Positions 1 to 7,700 of a DNA stretch of 13,412 bases are shown here, one piece after another (the stretch's first letter is position 1; the number at the start of each line of letters is the position of its first letter). The translations under genes and the position numbers were made by a program. The notes below the pieces were generated by a model that was given only the letters and a program-made list of their open reading frames with translations, did not search any database and was not told the origin of the DNA. Origin of the DNA: an uncultured Bdellovibrio sp. (GTDB lineage: Bacteria > Bdellovibrionota > Bdellovibrionia > Bdellovibrionales > Bdellovibrionaceae); NCBI GenBank assembly GCA_937871355.1, contig CALMPX010000413.1:1-13412 (forward strand), given 5' to 3'.

Positions 1-461
1 CTTCAAGTTATTATGTACCCATCATTTCATTTTCATTTCCTGATCAATCATTTGATGTTGTTACGGCCATGGATTTTTTAGAGCACGTTGAACATCCAGA
101 ACTTGTCATCAAAGAAGTTTCACGATTATTAAAACCGAATGGTTTATTTATCTTTCATACTTTTAATCGAAATATTTTAGCTTATTTTGTAGTTATTAAG
201 TTTGTTGAATGGTTTGTTAAAAACACCAAAAAAAACTTACATATATTAAGGCTTTTTATTAAACCGTCTGAACTCAAGTAGATGTGTGCCCAGAACCAAT
301 TATTAAATCCAGAATTTATTGGATTAAAGCCGATATTTAGCACGATTCCTTTTCGCAATTATTTTACTGGAATCGTTCCGCGTAGTTTGCGTTTTAAACT
401 CGTTAAAAATTTAAACTTATCGTATATGGGTTTTGTAACCAAAAAAGGTTTTGCTGTTTAA
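1..461 (+). pseudogene. ubiG: UbiG-like SAM-dependent methyltransferase, 3' part, interrupted by an in-frame amber stop
   Basis: Frame 3 is open from the left edge to a TAG at 279-281 and then continues in the same frame to a TAA at 459-461. The upstream half reads FDVVTAMDFLEHVEHPE, a run ending KPNG, then FHTFNRN and FIKPSELK. This is the post-motif-II half of a class I SAM methyltransferase, and the T-x-NRN and FIKPxEL signatures are typical of UbiG, the ubiquinone-pathway O-methyltransferase. The downstream half (MCAQNQLL, then FIGL, FKLVKN, YMGF) is collinear with the UbiG C-terminus, so the stop replaces one residue and removes about 60. The SAM-binding glycine loop lies outside the window. 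It could be a real pseudogene, a very recent mutation, a sequence error, or a split gene whose second part starts at the ATG immediately after the stop (TAGATG). The family call is fairly sure; the exact substrate is not. Confidence 0.65.
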
Positions 462-464
462 ACG

Positions 465-490
465 AAAGCTATTTTAATTAAATAGCTTTT
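465..490. terminator. AT-rich hairpin between convergent genes, possible bidirectional terminator
   Basis: A perfect 10-bp inverted repeat (AAAGCTATTT at 465-474, AAATAGCTTT at 480-489) encloses a 5-base loop. It lies just after the methyltransferase stop and one base before the stop codon of the minus-strand HTH gene. The stem is weak (only two G-C pairs) and the T-run belongs partly to the stem, so termination efficiency is uncertain. Its position between two convergent stop codons supports the call. Confidence 0.5.
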
Positions 491-898
491 CTAGTGCCCG
501 CGTAGTCGATCATTTTCTGATTCTAAAACTTTAATCAGTGTCTTTAAATCAGAAATTTCTTCGCGCAATTCAGAAATTTGTTCTTCTTTGTCGTGTAAAA
601 CTTGTGTGTAGGCTTTTTTAAGATCGGCCAACAATCTGTTGGCTGCAGTGATAACCGATTCACCAGATTCTTTATTCGCATTATGAAAAACGTCACTTTT
701 AAGGGAGGGACGATGCTGTTCATTTAACGAAGAGGTCTGGGAAGGGGTCATTTCTGGCGCCGCTTGTTCGTCAGAATCAAGAATCATATATCGTCCTTCA
801 TCAAGACGAAATTCAATCTCAGTTGATTTAATTTTTCTTCTTAATGTTGAAATACTCACTTTATGTTTATTTGAGTATTCAGTTAAAGATAACCACAT
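491..898 (-). CDS. Small DNA-binding protein: N-terminal helix-turn-helix plus C-terminal coiled coil, function unknown
   Basis: The protein is 135 aa. Residues 1-40 (LTEYSNKHKVSISTLRRKI, then a short wing-like EGRYMI) look like a MerR/excisionase-type helix-turn-helix in which SISTLRRKI would be the recognition helix. Residues about 43-80 are polar and probably disordered. Residues about 84-133 form a long amphipathic, Glu/Lys/Leu-rich heptad stretch, a likely dimerising coiled coil. The start is supported by AAGGAG (complement of 905-910) six bases upstream of the ATG. It faces convergently towards the methyltransferase fragment and divergently from the patatin gene. Its upstream region is full of TGARTA repeats, two of which fall inside its own first codons, so autoregulation is a reasonable inference. 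I do not recognise a named family; a transcription regulator or a nucleoid/partition-type DNA-binding protein are both possible. Confidence 0.8.
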   Translation of the reverse strand: MWLSLTEYSNKHKVSISTLRRKIKSTEIEFRLDEGRYMILDSDEQAAPEMTPSQTSSLNEQHRPSLKSDVFHNANKESGESVITAANRLLADLKKAYTQVLHDKEEQISELREEISDLKTLIKVLESENDRLRGH

Positions 899-915
899 AT
901 TCTGCTCCTTCCTGA

Positions 916-1075
916 CTACTCAACGCTATCATAGCCGAAAGCCTTGTCAAACAGGGATTTTAACTATTTGAATACCTAGCCTTTCGGCTTGCCTACTCAG
1001 GCTGTTTTCATCTATTCAAAGCCTATTCATCTGCTTATTTGCACGACAATAGTCTATTCAAAGAGTGACTACTCA
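916..1075 (-). repeat. Cluster of six TGARTAG direct repeats (candidate operator or iteron-like array)
   Basis: On the minus strand the heptamer TGARTAG occurs at 916-922, 993-999, 1012-1018, 1023-1029, 1054-1060 and 1069-1075, all in one orientation (CTAYTCA on +). TGAGTAG is present three times and TGAATAG three times. Hexamer half-sites TGARTA also occur on + at 872-877, 969-974, 1098-1103 and 1119-1124, and on minus at 853-858 and 876-881. The pair 872-881 forms the palindrome-like TGAGTATTCA. Chance expectation for the heptamer in this gap is about 0.03 per strand at equal base composition. The spacing is too irregular for CRISPR. The best guess is protein-binding sites, possibly for the adjacent HTH protein; that link is inference. 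Confidence 0.6.
923..950 (-). promoter_or_regulatory. Candidate promoter of the HTH/coiled-coil gene
   Basis: Read on the minus strand there is a perfect -35 box TTGACA (complement of 945-950). A TATGAT follows at 928-933 with only 11 bases between, and a poorer TAGCGT at 923-928 lies at 16 bases. The perfect -35 is notable but no -10 has both good sequence and good spacing, so the promoter is tentative. A TGAGTAG element (916-922) sits directly downstream, where a bound protein would block initiation. Confidence 0.35.
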
Positions 1076-1140
1076 CGCCTAAAGGACTGATCTTCGCTGA
1101 ATATCTTGCCTTTTTTAATGAATAACAAGACCTTAGTACT

Positions 1141-2346
1141 ATGGATATGCAGAAAAAAAAGAAGATCGCATTAGTTTTAAGTGGTGGTGGAATTAAGGCC
1201 GCAGCCTATCATATAGGTGTCTGTTTAGCTCTCCAAGAAAAGGGTTTCAAGTTTTCTGGAGGCAGTCGCGAGATCATTACTCTTAAAAAAAATGCAGCTA
1301 AGCCTCGAGAAAAGCTGATTGAACTTTATGTAGGATCTAGTGCTGGAGCATTCATTAGCGCGACTTTAGCGTCAGGCCGAAGCCTTGAATCTCTCATTTC
1401 TGCCTTTCAAGTGGGTTTTGGATTAGATAGTTCTATTAAAATTCCAGAGGACGAAAAAATTAAAGCCATCGGTTATCGTCATATTTTTAATGTAAACACA
1501 AAAAGTATGCTGAGTTTTATTCCCGAAGCCCTGATGCAAAAAACAATTATTACTGGTGGCTTAGAATCCTTAATTAAAAAGGGCTTTAAATTAAATGGTT
1601 TATTTAACACCAACGGAGTCGAACGCTATCTTCGAAAATATATTTTAGAGGAAAATGATTTTAGTCGTTTAGGTGCTGAACTTTTTATTATTTCCACCCA
1701 ACTCAATCATTCCCGCAAAACTGTTTTTGGTAACTTCAAAGAAAGCTCAAAAACCGATACGATAAAACTGGTTAATTATGCCACTATTTCTCAGGCTGTG
1801 GCCGCCTCGACCTCGCTACCTCCGATTTTTTCTCCTTATCCCATTAAAAAACCAGACGGAAAAATCATCTATCATTATGATGGAGAAATTCGCGACACCT
1901 TAAGTACTCATGTGGCCGCCGATCACGGTGCTGATTTGATTATCGCCTCTTATTCCATGCAGCCCTATCATTATGTTCCAGAGATTGGCTCGTTACATAA
2001 ATTTGGAATGCCCGCGATTATCAATCAAGCGTTGTATCAAGCTCTGGAACAAAAAGTAGCGAAACATATTCTGTATCAACAACAGAAAAAAGAAGTTTAT
2101 ACTTCGCTCAAAAAAATCTGCGAAGATGAAAATTTATCAGCTAAGCTAAAGGACAAAATTCTTTCCACGGTAAAAAAGGATTTAGATCTAAAACCAGAAA
2201 TTGATTATTTGTATATTGCACCCAGACCGCAGGATCATGAAATGTTCTTTGCAGATCACTTTTCATTAAATTCAAAGATTTTAGAAAAAATTGTTCGCAT
2301 TGGGTTCCGCGCGGGCATTTCTAATTTAAGAACCTTAGAGGCATAA
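1141..2346 (+). CDS. Patatin-like phospholipase / lipid acyl hydrolase
   Basis: This 401-aa protein has the patatin Ser-Asp dyad layout. A glycine-rich oxyanion-hole loop LSGGGIKAA lies near residues 13-21, the nucleophile elbow GSSAG is at 65-69 (Ser67), and a DGE motif with the catalytic-type Asp is at 247. Patatin-family enzymes cleave acyl chains from phospholipids or neutral lipids. No signal peptide or membrane segment is visible; the N-terminus is lysine-rich (MDMQKKKK), so a cytoplasmic or specially exported protein is expected. The start is ATG 1141, with a second in-frame ATG at 1147. An in-frame TAA at 1123 excludes a longer form, and no good Shine-Dalgarno precedes either ATG. It appears to be a single-gene unit lying convergent to the nuo operon. 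The function of the region after residue 290 and the substrate cannot be read from the sequence. Confidence 0.88.
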   Translation: MDMQKKKKIALVLSGGGIKAAAYHIGVCLALQEKGFKFSGGSREIITLKKNAAKPREKLIELYVGSSAGAFISATLASGRSLESLISAFQVGFGLDSSIKIPEDEKIKAIGYRHIFNVNTKSMLSFIPEALMQKTIITGGLESLIKKGFKLNGLFNTNGVERYLRKYILEENDFSRLGAELFIISTQLNHSRKTVFGNFKESSKTDTIKLVNYATISQAVAASTSLPPIFSPYPIKKPDGKIIYHYDGEIRDTLSTHVAADHGADLIIASYSMQPYHYVPEIGSLHKFGMPAIINQALYQALEQKVAKHILYQQQKKEVYTSLKKICEDENLSAKLKDKILSTVKKDLDLKPEIDYLYIAPRPQDHEMFFADHFSLNSKILEKIVRIGFRAGISNLRTLEA

Positions 2347-2370
2347 AAAAGGAGCTCTTTCGAACTCCTT
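2345..2370 (-). terminator. Rho-independent terminator of the nuo operon
   Basis: On the minus strand an AAGGAG/CTCCTT stem (2365-2370 with 2349-2354), extended by two inner pairs after one mismatch, has a 4-base loop and is followed by a run of T residues (complement of 2345-2350). It lies about 30 bases after the nuoN stop and abuts the patatin stop codon. On + the same hairpin lacks a T-run, so it would serve the patatin gene only weakly. Confidence 0.75.
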
Positions 2371-2402
2371 CGTTTGACTGATTTAATTAAGTCAAAAAAT
2401 GA

Positions 2403-3863
2403 TTACGACAAACTTCTTTCAATCATCGAGAACAACGGGCCAGAGAAAATTCCAACAATAATTAAGAACATCGCCGCAGCAATAACTAATACTGTCGAAG
2501 CATATTGTTTTTCATTGGCGATATTCGCATCGCCCTCTTTCATGTACATATTCACGATCGGTCTTAAATAGTAATACACACCGATCACAGAGTTAATAAC
2601 ACCCCATAATGCGAGCCAAAGAAGTCCTTCATCAACAGCGGCGCTAAATAAGTAAAACTTACCGAAGAAACCTAACAATGGGGGAATGCCGGCCATCGAA
2701 ATCATGAACATGGTAAAACAGAAAGCCAATGCCGGTTGTTTTTTGGCAAAGCCGGCTAAACTGTCTGTGGCGATAAAATCATTTTCTGATTTTTCAATCA
2801 TGCTTAACACGGCAAAAGCGCCGATCGTCATTACTGAATATGTGAGTAAGTAAAAAATCACAGCGGTGGCGCTGTACGCTGAATTGGCGCTTAGTCCAAC
2901 TGTTAATACGCCGGCCAAAAGATATCCCGAATGAGCAATCGACGAGTACGCTAATGTACGCTTTAAATTTGTTTGTAATAAAGCGGCGACGTTACCCACA
3001 ATCATCGTAATCACGGCAAGCCATTGAATAATATCAATTAAATTTTGCGATCCTTGGAATACTTGGGTCGCAGCTATTCTTAAAAAAGCCGCAAAAGAAG
3101 CTGTCTTTACCGCTGTTGCCATGAAGGATGTAATCGGAGTCGGAGCGCCTTGGTAAACATCAGGGGTCCAGGCGTGAAACGGAGCAATTGAAACTTTAAA
3201 GCAGAATCCTACAACCACAAAGATAATGCCGAATAAAAATAATTTATCCGTTTTAATAGTGGTTGAGGCTATTTGCATAAGGTCCGTAATGTTAATTGTA
3301 TTTACACTACCGAAAATAAACGAAACACCGTAAAGGAATATGGCCGAAGCAATTGAACCCAATACAAAGTATTTAATGGCCGCTTCTTTTGAAAGTTTTT
3401 GTTCCTGTGACATAGCGATCATTAAATAAAGCGCCAGCGACATCAATTCTAAACCAATGAATACCGTAATTAAATTCACTGCGGAAATGAGAATGAGCAT
3501 TCCACAAATCGAATTCAGAGCCAAAAAAACTGTTTCAGAGAACTGTTCAAAATGCGTCGAAGGATTTTCTGACATCATAATGATTCCAGCCGCAGCCGAA
3601 ACGATGGCGATTAATCCTGCCCATTTCGTTAATCCATCAAACAACAATTGATGATTAAAAATCGTTTGATCAGATCCGCCGAAAAGAATCAATAGCCCCG
3701 CTGAAATACCCAACCCCATCAGCGCGGTAATTAATGTCGTCTTTGGATTTTGTTCGGTATTTCCGTTTGTAACTTTTGTAATAAGCGGAAGCAAGCTGAA
3801 TAAAAACAAAACAAGAACCGGGGAAATCAATAACAAATCTGCTAATCCAATATTGCTTATCAT
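2403..3863 (-). CDS. nuoN: NADH-quinone oxidoreductase subunit N
   Basis: NuoN is one of the three antiporter-like proton-pumping subunits in the complex I membrane arm. The 486-aa, strongly hydrophobic protein matches the usual family length. Key charged residues are present: Glu139 in IGLELMS, Lys223 in FKVSIAPFHAWTPD, Lys253 in AVKTASF and Lys402 in FFGKFYLF. These correspond to the channel residues known from E. coli NuoN. The motif PDVYQGAPTP, diagnostic for NuoN rather than NuoL or NuoM, follows Lys223. It is the last gene of the operon. Its ATG lies one base after the nuoM TAA, with GAGG inside the nuoM end as ribosome-binding site, implying translational coupling. The terminator at 2345-2370 follows. 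Confidence 0.96.
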   Translation of the reverse strand: MISNIGLADLLLISPVLVLFLFSLLPLITKVTNGNTEQNPKTTLITALMGLGISAGLLILFGGSDQTIFNHQLLFDGLTKWAGLIAIVSAAAGIIMMSENPSTHFEQFSETVFLALNSICGMLILISAVNLITVFIGLELMSLALYLMIAMSQEQKLSKEAAIKYFVLGSIASAIFLYGVSFIFGSVNTINITDLMQIASTTIKTDKLFLFGIIFVVVGFCFKVSIAPFHAWTPDVYQGAPTPITSFMATAVKTASFAAFLRIAATQVFQGSQNLIDIIQWLAVITMIVGNVAALLQTNLKRTLAYSSIAHSGYLLAGVLTVGLSANSAYSATAVIFYLLTYSVMTIGAFAVLSMIEKSENDFIATDSLAGFAKKQPALAFCFTMFMISMAGIPPLLGFFGKFYLFSAAVDEGLLWLALWGVINSVIGVYYYLRPIVNMYMKEGDANIANEKQYASTVLVIAAAMFLIIVGIFSGPLFSMIERSLS

Positions 3864-3864
3864 A

Positions 3865-5415
3865 TTATTTTACCTCGAGTGTGTAGTTTTGTTGATTCTT
3901 CAACAAGTGATCAACGCTAGCTTTTGAGTAATCCATAATTGTATTCGGAAACAACCCCATAAATACGATTAAAATAATAATCGGCGCCATCACCACTAAT
4001 TCGCGAGCGGATAAATCGTGAAGGGCGTGAGCTGGATCATGAGCCGCATCTTTTACGATTTCTCCTGCGGGACCGAAGAATACTTTTTTCACCATCCACA
4101 ACATATAAGCCGCACCTAAGATGACTCCAGTTACAGAAACAGCAGCCACCCATGGTGAATATTGGAATGAACCCATCAAGATCAAGAATTCACCGATGAA
4201 TCCATTTGTTAAAGGCACCGCGATGGATGACATCGTTACAATAATGAAAATAATTGTGAAGATCGGCATGGCCGAAGCTAATCCTCCGTATTTAGAAATT
4301 TCCCGAGAATGTGTTCTTTCGTAAATCATGCCAATTAATAAGAATAATCCACCGGTCGATACACCGTGGTTTAACATTTGATAAAGAGCCCCGTTCATCC
4401 CGTAAACGTTCAACACAAATAAACCTAAGATGATATAACCCATGTGCGATACTGAAGAGTACGCCACTAATTTTTTCACATCGGGCTGAACCATCGCCAC
4501 CAAAGCGCCGTACACAATTCCAATCACTCCGAGCGCAATAAATAACCAAGAGTAATGAGATGCAGCTTCAGGGAAAAGTGGAATCACCCAACGTAAATAA
4601 CAGTATGTTCCCATTTTTAACATGACACCGGCTAAAACCACAGATCCTGGAGTGGGCGCTTCAACGTGGGCGTCTGGCAACCATGTGTGTAGTGGAAACA
4701 AAGGAACTTTAATCGCGAAAGCTAAAGCAAACGCAAAGAATAATAATGTTTGAGGCGTAAAAAACTCTCCGCCCACGAACGGAATTTTTAAGCGGTAGAA
4801 ATCAAGTAAACTTGAACTCATGGCTCCGCCGGTCACTTCGGGAGTTAGCCGCATCATAAAGATAATCGCTAACAACATAAGGACTGAGCCCGACATCGTG
4901 TAAATAAAGAATTTCACTGTCGCGTAAATGCGACGAGATCCACCCCAGATACCAATAATAAAATACATCGGAACTAATGATAATTCCCAGAAGGTATAGA
5001 ATAAAACCGCATCCATCGCCAAAAAAGAACCTAACATCGCCGATTGAAGTACAAACAAAGCAATGTGAAATCCTTTAATTTTTTGATCAATAGATTTCCA
5101 AGAACCTAAGATCATAATGGGCATTAATGCCGTAGTTAAAACAACCAACATAATCGAAATACCATCTACCCCGACGAAGTAGGAAATTCCGAAACGCTCA
5201 ATCCACGAAAACTTTTCAACGAATTGCAAAGCGGCTGTTGATGAATCAAAATCTTTAAGCAAGATAAGAGACGCGCCTAATTCGATTAACGAAAAACCTA
5301 AGGCTAATTCGCGAATGGTATTTTTTTGTGGCCACAAAGCTAATATGCCGGCAAAAACCATCGGCAAAAAGATAACTAAACTTAAAATCGAAGTGTTTAC
5401 GATACTGTTATCCAT
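3865..5415 (-). CDS. nuoM: NADH-quinone oxidoreductase subunit M
   Basis: NuoM is the middle antiporter-like proton-pumping subunit of complex I, in the inner membrane. The protein is 516 aa, the usual length. Glu144 (FWELSLVPMYF), Lys236 (AIKVPLFPLHTWLPDAH), Lys267 (LKMGTYCYLRW) and Glu409 (GFIGEFLIL) match the essential charged residues of E. coli NuoM. The phrase HVEAPTPGSV after the broken-helix lysine is typical of NuoM. The ATG lies four bases after the nuoL TAG. GAGG overlaps the end of nuoL as the Shine-Dalgarno, so the two genes are tightly coupled. The short C-terminal tail after the last membrane helix is polar. No irregularity is visible. Confidence 0.97.
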   Translation of the reverse strand: MDNSIVNTSILSLVIFLPMVFAGILALWPQKNTIRELALGFSLIELGASLILLKDFDSSTAALQFVEKFSWIERFGISYFVGVDGISIMLVVLTTALMPIMILGSWKSIDQKIKGFHIALFVLQSAMLGSFLAMDAVLFYTFWELSLVPMYFIIGIWGGSRRIYATVKFFIYTMSGSVLMLLAIIFMMRLTPEVTGGAMSSSLLDFYRLKIPFVGGEFFTPQTLLFFAFALAFAIKVPLFPLHTWLPDAHVEAPTPGSVVLAGVMLKMGTYCYLRWVIPLFPEAASHYSWLFIALGVIGIVYGALVAMVQPDVKKLVAYSSVSHMGYIILGLFVLNVYGMNGALYQMLNHGVSTGGLFLLIGMIYERTHSREISKYGGLASAMPIFTIIFIIVTMSSIAVPLTNGFIGEFLILMGSFQYSPWVAAVSVTGVILGAAYMLWMVKKVFFGPAGEIVKDAAHDPAHALHDLSARELVVMAPIIILIVFMGLFPNTIMDYSKASVDHLLKNQQNYTLEVK

Positions 5416-5419
5416 CTGG

Positions 5420-7363
5420 CTACCTCATCAACACAAACGACAATACCGCCACTAGCCCAAGACTAATGTACATCGCGTACTGTTGCATGTTTCCGTTTTG
5501 TAATGTTTTAACAAGCTTACCGGCGTTCTGAGTAAAATCAGTGACCGCATAAGTCATTTTATCAATAAAATTAACATCGACATAATACCAAAGCTTTTTA
5601 CTTTGAGAAATTAATGGATTGATAATAGCGCCGAAATAAATTTCATCCACGTAGTATTTGTTATCCACTAAGTTATAAATCGGCTTAATTGAGTTTGCAA
5701 ATTTATCCGCTGATCCTAATTTTTTTGTGTACATCACGTAAGCGGCCGTCGCCGAAGACAACGCTAAGAAAACTGAAGTTCCCATCAAGGCCCACTCTTC
5801 CGAAACGGTGTGAGTGACTGATGCCAATTCAGCGTCTGGTAATTTTCGAATAACGGGCTCTAACCAGTGCTCCCAGAAATTGGGAATGTGGCCCATGTAT
5901 TCAGAGATCGCATGAGGAACGCCGACGAAACCACTGATGGCGGCTAAGATAGCCAAAACAATCAAAGGAATTGTCATGATCGCAGAGCTTTCATGAGGAT
6001 GAACACTTTTATCTACGCGCGATCCGCCCCAAAAAGTAAGCGCCATTAACCGCGTCATATAAAATGCCGTTAACATCGCGCCACACACGCCGGCTATCCA
6101 TAATCCGATATGGCCACGAGGAGAAGAGTAGGCCGACCACAAGATTTCATCCTTCGAAAAAAACCCTGAGAATAGCGGGAATCCAATAATCGCGAGCCAT
6201 CCCATCACAAATGTCCAATGAGTGATTTTCATGTATTTTTTCAAGCCACCCATTTTGCGAATATCTTGTTCTTCATGCATACCATGAATGACAGAGCCGG
6301 CTCCTAAGAACATCAGAGCTTTGAAAAACGCATGGGTCATAAGGTGCATCATACCCGCACCGAAAGCTCCTACGCCCACAGCTAAAAACATATAACCAAG
6401 TTGTGACACTGTTGAATAAGCTAAAACTTTTTTAATATCATTTTGAGTTAAACCAATAGTAGCCGCCATCACTGCGGTGGCTGCGCCGATGATGGCAATC
6501 ACCATCATTGTATTCGGAGCTGCCACGAACATGGGATTTAAACGAATAATCATATAAACCCCAGCCGTCACCATGGTTGCCGCATGAATAAGAGCTGATA
6601 CCGGAGTTGGGCCCGCCATCGCATCTGGCAACCAAACATAAAGCGGAATCTGCGCTGACTTACCTGTTGCGCCGATAAATAACATCAAAGTTCCTAAAGT
6701 CACTGCGCCTAACCAGCTGGCCTCCATGGTAGTCGGAGCTAAGGCATTGAGCTCGTGGAAATTTAAAGTTCCAAAAGTCATAAACAAAATAAACATACCT
6801 AATAAAAAAGCCGCGTCTCCTACGCGATTTGTGATAAAAGCTTTCATCCCGGCCGCTGCTTTAGCCGAATCGTTGAACCAGAAACCAATCAATAAGTAAG
6901 AGCAAAGACCAACGCCTTCCCAGCCTACAAACATCGTCAACAAAGAATCGCCTAAAACTAAGATCAGCATGTTAAATACGAAGAAATTTAAATAAGAAAA
7001 ATACTTCGTTACGCCTTTATCGTGGTGCATGTAGCCGATCGAAAATAAATGAATAAGCGTTCCGACTCCGGTAATAATCAAAAGCATAATTGAACTGATT
7101 TGATCGACGACAAATCCTGCGTTCACCTTGAAATTTCCAACCGTCATCCAATTAAAAAATTCAGCCGAAATACGACGTTCTTCGGCGGGCATTCCAACTA
7201 ATTCAAAAAACAAAGTAACGGCACATGCAAACGAAACAACTAAAGCAGCTGTAGCAATTGACCCGGCAGCGATGTAATTTTGAGAACGAAATCGAAATCC
7301 ATTAATTAAAAATCCGGCAAATGGCGCTAATAATAAAATGGCTATGAGTGCTTGATGATTCAT
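5420..7363 (-). CDS. nuoL: NADH-quinone oxidoreductase subunit L
   Basis: NuoL is the distal antiporter-like subunit that also supplies the long lateral helix along the complex I membrane arm. The protein is 647 aa, slightly longer than the 613 aa of E. coli NuoL. Visible functional residues are Glu149 (VGWEGVG), Lys235 in ATGKSAQIPLYVWLPDAM, Lys348 (THAFFKALMF) and Lys404-Asp405 (FFSKDEIL). Residues about 545-645 contain the polar stretch that fits the lateral helix, followed by a final membrane segment ending in LMR. The start is supported by AAGGA, which overlaps the nuoK stop codon (TAAGGA) eight bases upstream of the ATG. The gap to nuoK is 10 bases. Confidence 0.97.
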   Translation of the reverse strand: MNHQALIAILLLAPFAGFLINGFRFRSQNYIAAGSIATAALVVSFACAVTLFFELVGMPAEERRISAEFFNWMTVGNFKVNAGFVVDQISSIMLLIITGVGTLIHLFSIGYMHHDKGVTKYFSYLNFFVFNMLILVLGDSLLTMFVGWEGVGLCSYLLIGFWFNDSAKAAAGMKAFITNRVGDAAFLLGMFILFMTFGTLNFHELNALAPTTMEASWLGAVTLGTLMLFIGATGKSAQIPLYVWLPDAMAGPTPVSALIHAATMVTAGVYMIIRLNPMFVAAPNTMMVIAIIGAATAVMAATIGLTQNDIKKVLAYSTVSQLGYMFLAVGVGAFGAGMMHLMTHAFFKALMFLGAGSVIHGMHEEQDIRKMGGLKKYMKITHWTFVMGWLAIIGFPLFSGFFSKDEILWSAYSSPRGHIGLWIAGVCGAMLTAFYMTRLMALTFWGGSRVDKSVHPHESSAIMTIPLIVLAILAAISGFVGVPHAISEYMGHIPNFWEHWLEPVIRKLPDAELASVTHTVSEEWALMGTSVFLALSSATAAYVMYTKKLGSADKFANSIKPIYNLVDNKYYVDEIYFGAIINPLISQSKKLWYYVDVNFIDKMTYAVTDFTQNAGKLVKTLQNGNMQQYAMYISLGLVAVLSFVLMR

Positions 7364-7373
7364 ATTTTTTTCC

Positions 7374-7700
7374 TTAGCCTTTTAAGTGTTCGAAGAAACG
7401 AATGTTGACTTCTTTGAAACGTTTAAAGATAGACACGATAATCGCGAGTCCCACAGCGGCTTCGGCCGCGGCAATCGTGAGAACGAAGAAAACAATCACT
7501 TGTCCTTCGGGATTGTAATTGTATTTTGAGAAAGCCACAAAACTGATGTTGACGGCATTTAACATCAGCTCGATCGACATCATCACAACAATTAAATTTC
7601 TTCTCAGAAGAACGCCTGATAAACCAATCGTGAATAAAATGGCAGATAAAATCAGATAGTGACTTAAGCCGACTTGTGAAAAAAGACTAATCTCTTGCAT
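7374..7700 (-). CDS. nuoK: NADH-quinone oxidoreductase subunit K
   Basis: NuoK is a small three-helix membrane subunit (ND4L homologue) that contributes a proton half-channel. From ATG 7700 it is 108 aa, close to the 100-105 typical of the family. Glu44 (SIELMLN) and Glu80 (AAAEAAVGL) match the two conserved buried glutamates, and their 36-residue separation equals that of E. coli Glu36 and Glu72. LRRN after the first helix is also typical. A GTG three codons earlier (7709) would give 111 aa. I prefer the ATG because the purine-rich AGGGTGG lies just upstream of it. The gene overlaps the 3' end of nuoJ by 14 bases in a different frame, so translational coupling is likely. Confidence 0.95.
   Translation of the reverse strand: MQEISLFSQVGLSHYLILSAILFTIGLSGVLLRRNLIVVMMSIELMLNAVNISFVAFSKYNYNPEGQVIVFFVLTIAAAEAAVGLAIIVSIFKRFKEVNIRFFEHLKG

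Noticed and set aside
916..1075. CRISPR-like array
   Set aside because: Repeats are only seven bases and spacings are irregular (77, 19, 11, 31 and 15 bases); no cas genes are present.
1118..1174. Short ORF starting at ATG 1118, just before the patatin gene
   Set aside because: Its 18 codons run out of frame into the patatin start, and no ribosome-binding site is seen.
2374..2395. TTGACT/AGTCAA 6-bp hairpin as a second terminator
   Set aside because: Neither strand has a T-run on its 3' side, and the hairpin at 2345-2370 is a better terminator.
2374..2571. Plus-strand ORF of 65 codons after the patatin gene
   Set aside because: It lies antisense over the 3' end of nuoN, has no ribosome-binding site and its protein shows no recognisable features.
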